Assembly: GCF_041438805.1 (NCBI RefSeq)
Contig: NZ_CP109190.1
Span: forward strand, 4,402,001 to 4,466,000
Direction of reading: 5' to 3'
DNA length: 64,000 nt
From: Streptomyces sp. NBC_01707
GTDB lineage: Bacteria > Actinomycetota > Actinomycetes > Streptomycetales > Streptomycetaceae
Positions 28,476 through 37,232 of the stretch are shown here, piece after piece; position 1 is the stretch's first letter, and the number at the start of each line of letters is the position of its first letter. Below the pieces are notes generated by a model, which searched no databases, had not been told where the DNA came from, and worked only from the letters and a program-made list of their open reading frames with translations. The position numbers were made by a program, and so were the translations under genes.

Positions 28476-28763
28476 TCATATCCGGCCGATATCCGGGCCG
28501 CTGTCCGGAACGGCGACCTCGAACCGCCAGCGGTGCACCGCCCGAGTGATCAACTCCGGCTCGGGCTCGGGAAGTTCGGGCAGCGCATCGCCGTACGCCG
28601 CCTCCCACCAGGTGATGACCAGCACCCGGTCCTGCGGCGCGCGCAGCAGCTCGTACCGCAGCGGCTCGTACGCCAGCTCGCCCGTGCGCGTCCGCGCCCA
28701 CTCCAGCAGCTCGGCGCCCCGGCCGGCCACGGCCCGGGCCTCCCACATGAGTGCGACCGTCAT
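28476..28763 (-). CDS. Small conserved hypothetical protein coupled to tsaD
   Basis: 95 residues, function unknown. Reads as a compact alpha/beta protein starting [16 protein letters not shown] with [12 protein letters not shown] in the middle, which recalls dimeric ferredoxin-like (ABM-type) folds. The ATG at 28763 overlaps the tsaD stop in ATGA, so it is translated by coupling to tsaD. Three preceding genes in the same run make or use t6A-related machinery, but nothing in this sequence links it to tRNA. Confidence 0.7.
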   Translation of the reverse strand: MTVALMWEARAVAGRGAELLEWARTRTGELAYEPLRYELLRAPQDRVLVITWWEAAYGDALPELPEPEPELITRAVHRWRFEVAVPDSGPDIGRI

Positions 28764-29863
28764 GAGTAGAGGTTGTCCTTGCTGACCTCGTGCACATGAT
28801 CGTGGTCGTGGTGGTGCGCGCTGCCCGGCACATGCGTGTCCGTCACCGGCAGCGACGAGTCCGCCGACAGGTCCAGGTCCGACGCGGAGCGGTTGCGTGC
28901 CACCATCTCGGCGCCCAGCGCCGCGACCATCGCACCGTTGTCCGTGCACAGCCCCGGCCGCGGCACCCGCAGCCGGATGCCCGCCCGCTCGCACCGCTCC
29001 TGGGCCAGCGCCCGCAGCCGCGAGTTGGCCGCGACCCCGCCGCCGATCATCAGGTGGTCGACGCCCTCGTCCTTGCACGCCCGGACGGCCTTGCGGGTGA
29101 GCACGTCCACCACGGCCTCCTGGAAGGATGCCGCCACATCGCGTACCGGCACCTCCTCGCCCGCGGCCCGCTTCGCCTCGACCCAACGGGCGACGGATGT
29201 CTTCAGGCCGGAGAAGGAGAAGTCGTACGCGGGGTCGCGCGAGCCGCTCAATCCGCGCGGGAACGCGATGGCCTTCGGGTCGCCCTCCTTCGCCAGCCGG
29301 TCGATGACCGGGCCGCCGGGGAAGCCGAGGTTCAGCACCCGGGCGATCTTGTCGAAGGCCTCGCCCGCCGCGTCGTCGATGGTCGCGCCCATCGGCCGTA
29401 CGTCGTTGGTGATGTCCGGCGCGAGCAGCAGCGACGAGTGGCCGCCACTGACCAGCAGCGCCATCGTCGGCTCGGGCAGCGGCCCGTGCTCCAGCTGGTC
29501 TACGCAGATGTGCGAGGCGAGGTGGTTCACGCCGTACAGCGGCTTGTTCAGCGCGTACGCGTACGCCTTCGCCGCCGAGACGCCGACGAGCAGCGCGCCC
29601 GCGAGCCCGGGGCCGGCCGTGACGGCGATGCCGTCGAGGTCGCGGGCGCTGATGCCGGCTTCCTTCAGGGCGCGTTCGATGGTGGGGACCATCGACTCCA
29701 GGTGGGCGCGGGACGCGATCTCCGGGACGACGCCACCGAAGCGGGCATGGGTGTCGACGCTGGACGCGATGGCGTCGGCGAGCAGCGTCGTACCGCGGAC
29801 GATACCGACGCCGGTCTCGTCGCAGGAGGTCTCGATGCCGAGTACGAGCGGTTCGTCAGCCAT
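28760..29863 (-). CDS. tsaD: tRNA N6-threonylcarbamoyladenosine transferase TsaD
   Basis: 367 residues. Transfers the threonylcarbamoyl group to A37 of ANN-decoding tRNAs with TsaB and TsaE. Starts with [10 protein letters not shown]; the metal site NHLASH carries His114 and His118; SGGHSSLL and [11 protein letters not shown] complete the ASKHA fold. An unusual ~35-residue tail is His/Asp-rich ([10 protein letters not shown]). The start overlaps or abuts the end of rimI, in the order tsaB-rimI-tsaD. Confidence 0.96.
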   Translation of the reverse strand: MADEPLVLGIETSCDETGVGIVRGTTLLADAIASSVDTHARFGGVVPEIASRAHLESMVPTIERALKEAGISARDLDGIAVTAGPGLAGALLVGVSAAKAYAYALNKPLYGVNHLASHICVDQLEHGPLPEPTMALLVSGGHSSLLLAPDITNDVRPMGATIDDAAGEAFDKIARVLNLGFPGGPVIDRLAKEGDPKAIAFPRGLSGSRDPAYDFSFSGLKTSVARWVEAKRAAGEEVPVRDVAASFQEAVVDVLTRKAVRACKDEGVDHLMIGGGVAANSRLRALAQERCERAGIRLRVPRPGLCTDNGAMVAALGAEMVARNRSASDLDLSADSSLPVTDTHVPGSAHHHDHDHVHEVSKDNLYS

Positions 29864-30378
29864 CAGTCAGTCTCTGTCTCTTGTACGGGCTCTTGTGCGG
29901 GCTCTTGCACCGTCAGGCGCATGACGAGCGCGTCGATGTTGCCCGGCTGGTAGTAACCGCGGCGGAAGCCGATCGGTTCGAAGCCGAAGCGTTCGTACAG
30001 CTTCTGCGCGCGGGTGTTGTCGACCCGGACCTCGAGCAGCACCTCGGCGCACTCGAAGGCCGTGGCGTGCTTCAGCAGGTCGGTGAGGAGTTCGGAGCCG
30101 AGGCCGCCGCCCCAGTGGTCGCGGGTGACGCCGATCGTCTGGACGTCGGCGAGGTCACCGGCCGCGGCGAGCCCCGCGTACCCGACGATCCGGCCGGTGA
30201 CCGGGGACTCGGCGACGACATAGCGCCGGGTCGCCTGTGGTCCGCGCGCGTGCGCCAGCTCGGACCAGAACATGCCGGCCGACCAGGCGTCCTCCGGGAA
30301 CAGCTCGTGTTCGAGCTCCAGCACCGGATCGATGTCCCACCAGCGCATTTCACGCAGTACGGCAGTCGGGGGCGTCAC
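29863..30378 (-). CDS. rimI: Ribosomal-protein-S18-alanine N-acetyltransferase RimI
   Basis: 171 residues, GNAT fold. Motifs ADVQTIGV and [12 protein letters not shown] form the acetyl-CoA site, and [17 protein letters not shown] is the typical C-terminal block. The RimI name rests on family plus its place between tsaB and tsaD, which is very common in actinobacteria; other targets are possible. GTG 30378 overlaps the tsaB stop by 4 nt. The last ~15 residues are Glu/Gln/Pro/Thr-rich. Confidence 0.92.
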   Translation of the reverse strand: MTPPTAVLREMRWWDIDPVLELEHELFPEDAWSAGMFWSELAHARGPQATRRYVVAESPVTGRIVGYAGLAAAGDLADVQTIGVTRDHWGGGLGSELLTDLLKHATAFECAEVLLEVRVDNTRAQKLYERFGFEPIGFRRGYYQPGNIDALVMRLTVQEPAQEPVQETETD

Positions 30379-31037
30379 TTCGGGGTGACCACCTTGTAGT
30401 TCTTCGGGACCTGGGCGTCGGGTCTGCGCAGATACAGCGGCTGCGGCGGCAGCAGCTGCGCTCCCGCGGCGAGACGCTCGGCGGCCAGGGCTGCGAGCGC
30501 ACCCGCGGAGACGTGCTCGGGACCGCGGGCGTCCGGGAACGCGTCGGGGTAGAGCGCCGCGCCCGCTCCGACCACCGGAAGCCCGGCGAGCTGTTCGGCG
30601 ATGTCGGCGGGACGGTCGACGGCGGGTTCACCCGTGCGGGTTCGCGGGTCCTCGTACCGCGCCCAGTAGACCTCCTTGCGGCGGGCGTCCGTCGCGACGG
30701 CGAACGGCCCCTCCAGGCCGCTGCGCCCGGCGGCGTAGGCGAGGGCGTCCAGCGTGCACAACCCGTGCACCGGCACGGAGAGCACCGAGCCGAACGTCGC
30801 GGCCGTCACCAGCCCGACCCGCAGGCCCGTGTACGGTCCCGGGCCGACACCCACGACCACGGCGGTCACGGCGTCGAGTCCCGTTCCGGCCTCGCCGAGG
30901 ACCCGGTCGACAGCGGGCAGCAGCAGTTCCCCGTGCCGTCGGGCGTCGACCTGACTCGACTCGGCGACGACGGCGGTCCCGTCGTACAGGGCAACGGTGA
31001 CGGCGGGGGTGGCGGTATCCACAGCGAGCAAGAGCAC
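30375..31037 (-). CDS. tsaB: tRNA threonylcarbamoyladenosine biosynthesis protein TsaB
   Basis: 220 residues. Catalytically inactive TsaD paralogue that forms the TsaBD core. Starts LLAVDTATPAVTVAL; GVGPGPYTGLRVG is the conserved family block. The start is GTG 31037 with TAGGCT exactly 6 nt upstream and no ribosome-binding site, so transcription probably begins at the start codon. First gene of tsaB-rimI-tsaD-small protein, joined by 4-nt or near-zero overlaps. Confidence 0.95.
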   Translation of the reverse strand: MLLLAVDTATPAVTVALYDGTAVVAESSQVDARRHGELLLPAVDRVLGEAGTGLDAVTAVVVGVGPGPYTGLRVGLVTAATFGSVLSVPVHGLCTLDALAYAAGRSGLEGPFAVATDARRKEVYWARYEDPRTRTGEPAVDRPADIAEQLAGLPVVGAGAALYPDAFPDARGPEHVSAGALAALAAERLAAGAQLLPPQPLYLRRPDAQVPKNYKVVTPK

Positions 31038-31210
31038 GCAAACAGCCTACGGCTCCGGCGACGGCACCACGGCTCCCCGTACGGAGTCCCGTTCCCACCG
31101 GCCGCTGCTGCTACCGTCACCCGGTGTACGCGAGTACGACGTAAACGCTTGTACGACATGCGACATACGAAGCGCTTGCGTGACGGACGAAAGCGAAAGG
31201 GGCGCGCACG

Positions 31211-31777
31211 GTGGCAAGGGGCAGCTCGGGAATCGTGGCCGGGCTCACTGCGGCGGCACTCGCCGCGGTCGGCTTCCTGGCCTACCAGGCATCGGCGAAC
31301 GTCCCCGAGACACTCGCCGCCCCCAGTCCGAAGACGACCAGCACCGCCCCGCCCGCCGGCCACGCCGCCGAGCACAAGGACAAGAAGCACCCGCTCACGG
31401 TCCCCGCCGACTCCGGCACCGGTGCCCGGGTCGTGTACGCGCTGGACGACCGGCGGGTGTGGCTGGTCAACGCGAAGGGGAAGACGATCCGGTCCTTCGC
31501 GGTCATGCCGAGCTCGGTGAACCCGCGGCCCGGGTCGTACAAGGTGCGTTCGCGCACGGGCGTCATCAAGGGCTCGGACGGCGTGCCGATCGAGCACGTG
31601 GTGCTGTTCGCGGTGGCCGACGGCGGTGTACCCGTCGGGTTCAGTGCGGCGCAGGACGGCTCCATGGAGAGCCCGGACCGCAAGCTGAAGACCGGCGGGG
31701 TACGGATGAAGCGGGCGGACGGCAACGCGATGTGGGCGTTCGCGACAGTCGGCGCCAAGGTGGTCGTGGTCCCGTAA
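31211..31777 (+). CDS. Exported L,D-transpeptidase-like protein without catalytic residues
   Basis: 188 residues. One N-terminal membrane/signal segment (about 8-27), a Pro/Thr/Lys-rich linker, then a domain from about 70 whose pattern resembles YkuD L,D-transpeptidases: RVVYALDDRRVWLVNAKGK at its start and KTGGVRMKRADGNAMWAF near its end. In active enzymes the second block reads S-x-G-C-[VI]-R; here the Cys position is Gly163 and the upstream His-Gly motif is also missing. It is therefore probably a non-catalytic cell-wall-binding or regulatory protein; the homology itself is inferred from pattern. GTG 31211 with AAGGGG upstream. Confidence 0.7.
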   Translation: MARGSSGIVAGLTAAALAAVGFLAYQASANVPETLAAPSPKTTSTAPPAGHAAEHKDKKHPLTVPADSGTGARVVYALDDRRVWLVNAKGKTIRSFAVMPSSVNPRPGSYKVRSRTGVIKGSDGVPIEHVVLFAVADGGVPVGFSAAQDGSMESPDRKLKTGGVRMKRADGNAMWAFATVGAKVVVVP

Positions 31778-31822
31778 CGCCCGGACGGAAGCCGGCTGCG
31801 CGCCGTCGCGCGCGGAAACCCG

Positions 31823-31993
31823 CTACGCGGCGTCGCGCTCCTCGGACGCCGGCGGCTCTCCCGAGTCCTGCCGTTGCTCCGACGGCGGGGTGGAGACCGC
31901 GGTGGCCGCGGCGCAGGCCGCCAGCAGATCCTTCATCGACACCGCGGACGGCACTGGCGGCTGCGGCTGCGCTTCACGCTCGGGCGTCGGCAT
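31823..31993 (-). CDS. 56-residue peptide behind an iron-box-like palindrome
   Basis: 56 residues, starting MPTPEREAQPQPPVPSAV, with a short amphipathic segment MKDLLAACAAATAVSTPP and an acidic tail. Perfect AGGAGG lies 7 nt before the ATG. No family recognised. A strong palindrome GGTTAGGT-AC-ACCTAACC (32025-32042) lies 32 bp upstream of the start codon and would overlap its promoter, suggesting metal-dependent control. One Cys in the helix; no signal peptide. Confidence 0.6.
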   Translation of the reverse strand: MPTPEREAQPQPPVPSAVSMKDLLAACAAATAVSTPPSEQRQDSGEPPASEERDAA

Positions 31994-32024
31994 GGATGCC
32001 TCCTGGTGCTCCGGTGGAAGGCGT

Positions 32025-32042
32025 GGTTAGGTACACCTAACC
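32025..32042. promoter_or_regulatory. Palindromic operator resembling a DtxR/DmdR iron box
   Basis: 8-bp perfect arms GGTTAGGT and ACCTAACC separated by AC. The half-sites TTAGGT and ACCTAA are those of the Streptomyces iron box, but here they are 2 bp apart rather than 7, so it is not a canonical 19-bp box. Confidence 0.5.
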
Positions 32043-32093
32043 CGCTCTCGGCATCCATGTGACCACGCCCGGCCCGCCCGGCGCAACAATATG

Positions 32094-32108
32094 CCGACAC
32101 CCTGTCGG
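32094..32108 (-). terminator. Short hairpin after tsaE
   Basis: CCGACA and TGTCGG around a 3-nt loop, about 20 bp beyond the tsaE stop; on the minus strand it is followed by an AT-rich run (CATATTGTT). A weak but plausible intrinsic terminator. Confidence 0.4.
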
Positions 32109-32126
32109 AAAACTGTCGGCGCGGGC

Positions 32127-32720
32127 TCAGTGCGCCGCTTCCAGCTCCGCCCGCATCCCGGACCAGCGCGCGCCGATCCCGACCAGCGTCACCGAGCGCC
32201 GTTCGTCGTCCGTATCGCCTACCGCACGGTGGATCACCACGTGCAGCCGGTCGTCCGACAGCTCCTCGACCTTGCCGTCGCCCCACTCCACGACCACCAC
32301 CGACTCCGGCAGCGACACGTCGAGGTCCAGGTCCTCCATCTCGTCGAGCCCGCCGCCCAGCCGGTACGCGTCGACATGGACGAGCGCCGGGCCGGTGCCC
32401 AGCGACGGGTGGACGCGGGCGATCACAAAGGTGGGAGAGGTCACGGCGCCACGCACCCCGAGCCCCTCACCGAGGCCCCGGGTCAGCGTCGTCTTCCCGG
32501 CGCCGAGCTCACCGCTGAGCATCACGAGGTCGCCGGGGCGCAGCAGGCCGGCGATCCGGCGGCCCAGGGCCTGCATCTGTTCGGGGGAGGTGACGTCGAG
32601 GCGGGCGGTGACCGGGGTTTCCCCGGCCGGGGCTGCTCCTGCCTGCGTCTCCCCGGGCGCGGCGTGCGCTACCGGGGCGTTCGCGGCGTCAGCCGCCAGG
32701 CTGTTGTGCGGTGCTTCCAT
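32127..32720 (-). CDS. tsaE: tRNA threonylcarbamoyladenosine biosynthesis ATPase TsaE
   Basis: 197 residues. P-loop ATPase that resets the TsaBD complex. Walker A GELGAGKTTLTRG, then TSPTFVIARVH, the HVDAYRL block and VVVVEWGDGK (Walker B region). An N-terminal ~37-residue Ala/Pro-rich extension precedes the family domain. ATG 32720 lies inside the end of the upstream hydrolase gene (32-nt overlap), so translation is likely coupled. It is split from tsaB/tsaD by two small genes on opposite strands. Confidence 0.94.
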   Translation of the reverse strand: MEAPHNSLAADAANAPVAHAAPGETQAGAAPAGETPVTARLDVTSPEQMQALGRRIAGLLRPGDLVMLSGELGAGKTTLTRGLGEGLGVRGAVTSPTFVIARVHPSLGTGPALVHVDAYRLGGGLDEMEDLDLDVSLPESVVVVEWGDGKVEELSDDRLHVVIHRAVGDTDDERRSVTLVGIGARWSGMRAELEAAH

Positions 32721-33954
32721 GCCCGCCAACGTTAGCCGCTGCCTGTACGGCTCCGATCCGGACCAGCAGGTCCGCCATCCGGTCCGTCACCGTCTCCGGG
32801 TGCTCCAGCATCACCAGATGCCCGGCGTCCGGCACGATGACCAGCTCCGCGTCCGGCAGCTCGTCGGCGATGGCCTCGCTGTGCGAACTGGGCGTCACCA
32901 GGTCCTTGTCGCCCGCCAGGATCAGCACCGGGATGTCGCGGAACGCGGGCAGCGCCGCACTCTTGTCGTGCTCGGTGAAGGCCGGGTAGAACTCCGCGAC
33001 CACATCGATCGGGGTGGACTCGATCAGCCGCTCGGCGAACCGCTCGACCGCCGGATCCACGTCGCGCGAACCGAACGAGTACCGCTTGATGAGCCCGGCG
33101 AAGAGATCGGCGGTCGCCCGCCTGCCCCGCTCCACCAGCTCCGCCTGCGAGCCGAGTGCCTTCAGCACCCCGGGCAGCACCCGTCGCACGGCGTTCACGC
33201 CCGCGACCGGCAGCCCGAAGCTGACCTCGCCGAGCTTCCCGCTCGACGTGCCGACGAACGCGACAGCGGCGACCCGGTCCCGGATCAGCTGCGGGTACTG
33301 ATCGGCGAGCGCCATGATCGTCATGCCGCCCATCGAGTGTCCGACCAGCAGCAGCCGGCCTTCGGGGGCGGCCGCGTCGATGACCGCCTTCAGGTCGCGG
33401 CCGAGCTGGTCGATGCCGACCGTCACACCCTCGGCCTGGGCCCGGCCGCGCTCGGAGCGGCCGTGGCTGCGCTGGTCCCAGTGCACGGTGCGCACCAGGC
33501 CGCGCAGCGCCGCCCGCTGGAAGTGCCAGGAGTCCTGGCTGAGGCAGTAGCCGTGGCTGAAGACGACGGTGACGGGCCCAGGGGCCTTGCGGCCGAAGAG
33601 CCGGCGCCGCCGCGGTCCGGTACCGGCGGCGCCGGCACCCGCCCCCGGTCGGGTGCCCGCGCCCGTACCACCGTCCGGTTCGACCTCGTCGGTCTCGTAG
33701 TACAGCTCGGTGCCGTCGTCGGCGGTGGCCCGGCCGGGCATGCCGCGCAGCGACCCGTACGGCCCCGAGGCGTCCAGCGCCAGCCTGGCCCTCCTGCGCA
33801 TGCCGCGGCCGACAGTCATCCGCTCGACCGCGACGCCGGCCGCCGCACCGGCCGCGATCACGCCTATGGCGGCTCCGGCAATGCCTGCCCGGCGCCAGCC
33901 GACCGCCACAGCGGCCGCCGTCGCCATCGCGTCCCCCGCACTGCTCTCGCTCAC
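32689..33954 (-). CDS. Membrane-anchored alpha/beta hydrolase
   Basis: 421 residues. An N-terminal membrane segment (about 20-43), a Gly/Ala/Pro-rich linker, and an alpha/beta-hydrolase domain from about 125. It shows the oxyanion-hole motif SHGYC, WDQRSHGRSE, the nucleophile elbow GHSMGG and a C-terminal GHLVMLEHPE with the catalytic His. The substrate is unknown. GAGGAG lies 9 nt before GTG 33954. It sits between alr and tsaE on the same strand and overlaps tsaE, an order that is common in streptomycetes. Confidence 0.9.
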   Translation of the reverse strand: MSESSAGDAMATAAAVAVGWRRAGIAGAAIGVIAAGAAAGVAVERMTVGRGMRRRARLALDASGPYGSLRGMPGRATADDGTELYYETDEVEPDGGTGAGTRPGAGAGAAGTGPRRRRLFGRKAPGPVTVVFSHGYCLSQDSWHFQRAALRGLVRTVHWDQRSHGRSERGRAQAEGVTVGIDQLGRDLKAVIDAAAPEGRLLLVGHSMGGMTIMALADQYPQLIRDRVAAVAFVGTSSGKLGEVSFGLPVAGVNAVRRVLPGVLKALGSQAELVERGRRATADLFAGLIKRYSFGSRDVDPAVERFAERLIESTPIDVVAEFYPAFTEHDKSAALPAFRDIPVLILAGDKDLVTPSSHSEAIADELPDAELVIVPDAGHLVMLEHPETVTDRMADLLVRIGAVQAAANVGGHGSTAQQPGG

Positions 33955-34028
33955 CGTGCCGCGCTCCTCGTCGATCGTTGTCCGTCAGGTCTGGTCAGGA
34001 GATGCAGGACGTGCCGGATCGGGCTGGA

Positions 34029-35228
34029 TCAGGTCGGATCGGGCGGGGACTCGTTCTCGTCGGCCTGGGCGTCGTTCTCGTCGGCCGGGGTCTCGTTCAC
34101 ATAGACGCGCGGTACCCGCCCGCCGATGCGGGTGACGATCTCGTACGCGATCGTGCCGGCCGCCTCCGCCCAGTCCTCGGCGCTCGGCTCGCCCCGGTCC
34201 CCCGGGCCGAACAGCACCGCTTCGCTGCCCGCCTCGACGACGTCCCCGCCGAGGTCGACGACGAACTGGTCCATCGCCACCCGGCCCGCGACCCGCCGCA
34301 GGGCGCCGCCGACGAGGACCGGGCCGCGCCCGGAGGCGTGGCGCGGGATGCCGTCCGCGTAGCCGAGCGGGATCAGGCCGAGCGTCGTCTCCGCGGACGT
34401 CGTGTAGTGGTGCCCGTAGCTGACACCGTGACCCGCCGGCACCTGCTTGACCAGGGCGACCGACGCGGCGAGCGTCATCACCGGGCGCAGCCCGAAGTCC
34501 GCCGGGGTGCCCAGCTCGGGGCTGGGCGAGATGCCGTACATGGCGATCCCGGTCCGCACGAGGTCGAAGTACGACTCGGGGACCGTCAGCGTCGCCGGAG
34601 AGTTCGCCATGTGCCGTACCTCGGGTTCTACGCCCGCCTTCTCCGCGTACGCCACCATGTCCCGGTACACGCCCAGCTGGGCGGCGATCGACGGGTGACC
34701 GGGCTCGTCGGCGCAGGCGAAGTGGGACCAGAGACCGGTGATCCGGACCGTGCCCGCCTGCTCGGCGGTGCGGGCGGCGGCGACCAGCTCCGGCCAGTCG
34801 GAGGGCTGGCAGCCGTTGCGCCCGAGGCCGGTGTCCGCCTTGAGCTGGATGCGGGCCGGCCGGCCGGCCTCCTCGGCCGCGGCGACGACCTCGCGCAGCG
34901 CCCACATACCGCTCACCGACACATCGATGTCGGCCTCGATCGCCTCGCGCCAGGGGCCGCCCGGCGTCCACAGCCAGCACATCACCCGGCCGCCGAGCCC
35001 GGCGGCGCGCAGCGCCAGTGCCTCGTGCGGCGTCGCGGTGCCGAGCCAGGTCGCCCCGGCTTCGAGCGCGGCCCTGGCGCAGGGGACCGCCCCGTGCCCG
35101 TACGCGTCGGACTTGACGACGGCCATGAGTTGCGCGCCGGCCGCCCGCGCACGCAGCGCACGCACGTTGGCGCGCAGTGCGGCGAGGTCGATCTCGGCTC
35201 GGGCTCTCAAGGACGCTGTCTCGTTCAT
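34029..35228 (-). CDS. alr: Alanine racemase
   Basis: 399 residues. PLP-dependent interconversion of L- and D-alanine for peptidoglycan. PLP lysine Lys39 in AVVKSDAYGHG; catalytic Tyr271 in GHGVSYGHHY; IPLGYADGIPR follows. ATG 35228 is the first codon just before the conserved start (LRARAEIDLAAL); a longer frame to 35372 would add 48 atypical residues. The C-terminus has a ~25-residue acidic extension containing ADEN twice, not part of the fold. Confidence 0.96.
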   Translation of the reverse strand: MNETASLRARAEIDLAALRANVRALRARAAGAQLMAVVKSDAYGHGAVPCARAALEAGATWLGTATPHEALALRAAGLGGRVMCWLWTPGGPWREAIEADIDVSVSGMWALREVVAAAEEAGRPARIQLKADTGLGRNGCQPSDWPELVAAARTAEQAGTVRITGLWSHFACADEPGHPSIAAQLGVYRDMVAYAEKAGVEPEVRHMANSPATLTVPESYFDLVRTGIAMYGISPSPELGTPADFGLRPVMTLAASVALVKQVPAGHGVSYGHHYTTSAETTLGLIPLGYADGIPRHASGRGPVLVGGALRRVAGRVAMDQFVVDLGGDVVEAGSEAVLFGPGDRGEPSAEDWAEAAGTIAYEIVTRIGGRVPRVYVNETPADENDAQADENESPPDPT

Positions 35229-35322
35229 CGCGCCCAGTCTCTCAGAGGCGTACGACGGGGCCCTCAGGTGCCGGGCCCGAGGCGCGTCAAGGGCGTCCGG
35301 ACCGCTTACGACGCCGCCGACG

Positions 35323-35733
35323 TCACCGGTGGCGCAGCTCATGTTCCACATGGTCGACGAGGACCGGGACATGACTGTGCGGGACGTCCTTCACCGCCGT
35401 GACCAGGGTCACCGGCCCGCCCGCACGGACCAGTTCCACCAGCTCGTCCACCGCCGCCGTGTGCACCGGGTCGGCGAGCTCGGCGCGGTAGCGGTCGACG
35501 AAGTCGTCGTAGCGGGTGCCGGTGCGGTCCTCGTGGTACCAGGAGCGGAGTTCGTTCGACGGGGTGAGCTCCTTGAGCCACCGGTCGATCCTTGCCCGGT
35601 CCTTGGCGACGCCGCGGGGCCAGAGCCGGTCGACGAGGACGCGGGTCCCGTCACCGTCCTCCTGCGGGTCGTACACCCGGCGTACCCGTACGGAACTGCT
35701 GCCCACCGTCGACCACTCCTCACCGGCTCTCAT
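35323..35733 (-). CDS. DUF488 (YeaO-like) family protein
   Basis: 136 residues. Conserved DUF488 blocks: VRVRRVYDP, GTRVLVDRLWPRG, a central SWYHED, RYRAEL, and the end VTLVTAVKDVPHSHVPVL. The function of the family is unknown. AGGGAACCGCAG precedes ATG 35733. It lies 34 bp beyond the end of nnr on the same strand and may be transcribed with it. Confidence 0.85.
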   Translation of the reverse strand: MRAGEEWSTVGSSSVRVRRVYDPQEDGDGTRVLVDRLWPRGVAKDRARIDRWLKELTPSNELRSWYHEDRTGTRYDDFVDRYRAELADPVHTAAVDELVELVRAGGPVTLVTAVKDVPHSHVPVLVDHVEHELRHR

Positions 35734-35767
35734 CTGCGGTTCCCTGTCTGCTGGTGCTCATGATCAC

Positions 35768-37228
35768 TCAGGCCCGCACGTCCCGCCACGCCGCCGGGAT
35801 CGCGTCCGCCACGTCCTGCGCGGCGACCGGGCCGCCGTCCGAGGCGTGCCGGGCCGCCAGACCATGCAGATGGGCACCGACGGAGGCGGCGTCGCGCGGG
35901 CGGAGGCCCGCGGCCAGCAGGGATCCCGTCAGGCCGGAGAGGACGTCGCCGCTGCCCGCCGTGGCCAGCCAGGAGGTGCCGGTCGGATTGACCCGTACGG
36001 GAGTGTGCTCGGTGTCGGTGGCGACCAGCGTCGTCGACCCCTTGAGCAGCACGGTGGAGCGGTAACGCGCGGCGAGTTCCCGCACGGCGGCGAGCCGCCC
36101 CGCCTCGACCTCCTCGCGCGGGACGCCGAGCAGTGCGGCAGCCTCCCCGGCGTGCGGGGTGAGCAACGTCGGAGCGGTGCGCGACCGCACGACGGAGGCG
36201 TCGAGCAGCCGCAGCCCGTCCGCGTCCACCAGCACCGGGACGTCGGCGGCGAGCACGTCGGCGACCGCCGAGACGGCCGCCGTACCGTCACCGAGCCCGG
36301 GGCCGACGACCCATGCCTGAACCCGACCCGCCTTCGACGGCGGCCCCGAGTGGACCAGCGTCTCGGGGTGCCGGGCGATCACGGCGTCGGCGCCCGGGCC
36401 GACGTACCGCACGGCCCCCGCACCGCCCCGCAGCGCCCCGCCGACCGCGAGCACCGCCGCCCCGGGATACCGGGCGGACCCGGCGACGATGCCGACGACC
36501 CCGCGCCGGTACTTGTCGCTCTCATTGGCGGGAACGGGCAGCAGCGCGGCGACGTCCGCGTACTGCAGCGCCTCCAGATCGGGTACGCCGGGCAGTTCGT
36601 CGTCGAGCCCGATGTCGACGAGGTGCAGCGCGCCCGCCCGGTCGGCGGCCGGGTCGATGAGCAGCCCCGGTTTGTACGTGCCGAAGGTGACCGTCGCATC
36701 GGCCCGTACGGCGTCGCCGAGGACCTCGCCGGTGTCCGCCTCGACACCGCTGGGCAGATCGACGGCGACGATCGGCGCCCCGGTCGCCTCGAGGGCCCGC
36801 ACCAGCGCGGCCGCGCCCTCACGCAGCCCGCCGCGGCCGCCGATGCCGGTGATGCCGTCGACGACGAGATCGACACGGCCGATCAGGTCGGTGCTCACCC
36901 GGTCGGCGCCGTCCACACGCCCGCCCGCCGCGCGGAGCGCCGCGACCCCGCCCTCGTGGGCCCGGTCCGGCGCGGTCAGCAGGGCGCGGACGCCCGCGCC
37001 GCGCCGGGCCAGCCGGGCCCCCGCGTACAGCGCGTCGCCGCCGTTGTCTCCGCTGCCGACGAGCAGGACGACCCGGGACCCGTACACCCGGCCGCTCCGC
37101 CGCAGCAGATCGGCGCAGGCCGCCGCGAGACCCGCGGCGGCCCGCTGCATCAGGGCGCCGTCGGGCAGCCGTGCCATCAGGGCGCGCTCGGCGGCCCGTA
37201 CGGTCTCCACGCTGTACGCAGTTCGCAT
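35768..37228 (-). CDS. nnr: Bifunctional NAD(P)HX epimerase / ADP- or ATP-dependent dehydratase
   Basis: 486 residues. Repairs hydrated NAD(P)H. The N-terminal epimerase domain (about 1-210) has VVLLVGSGDNGGDALYAGA and DGITGIGGRG; the C-terminal ribokinase-like dehydratase domain (about 220-480) has LLTPHAGEAAALLG and the phosphate-binding WLATAGSGDVLSG. Both active sites look complete. ATG 37228 follows the acpS stop by 4 bp, so the two are one operon, and DUF488 follows. Confidence 0.95.
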   Translation of the reverse strand: MRTAYSVETVRAAERALMARLPDGALMQRAAAGLAAACADLLRRSGRVYGSRVVLLVGSGDNGGDALYAGARLARRGAGVRALLTAPDRAHEGGVAALRAAGGRVDGADRVSTDLIGRVDLVVDGITGIGGRGGLREGAAALVRALEATGAPIVAVDLPSGVEADTGEVLGDAVRADATVTFGTYKPGLLIDPAADRAGALHLVDIGLDDELPGVPDLEALQYADVAALLPVPANESDKYRRGVVGIVAGSARYPGAAVLAVGGALRGGAGAVRYVGPGADAVIARHPETLVHSGPPSKAGRVQAWVVGPGLGDGTAAVSAVADVLAADVPVLVDADGLRLLDASVVRSRTAPTLLTPHAGEAAALLGVPREEVEAGRLAAVRELAARYRSTVLLKGSTTLVATDTEHTPVRVNPTGTSWLATAGSGDVLSGLTGSLLAAGLRPRDAASVGAHLHGLAARHASDGGPVAAQDVADAIPAAWRDVRA

Positions 37229-37232
37229 ACGG

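Noticed and set aside
32025..32042. Calling the palindrome a definite DmdR1 iron box
   Set aside because: The half-sites match but their spacing (2 bp instead of 7) does not, so it is reported only as iron-box-like.
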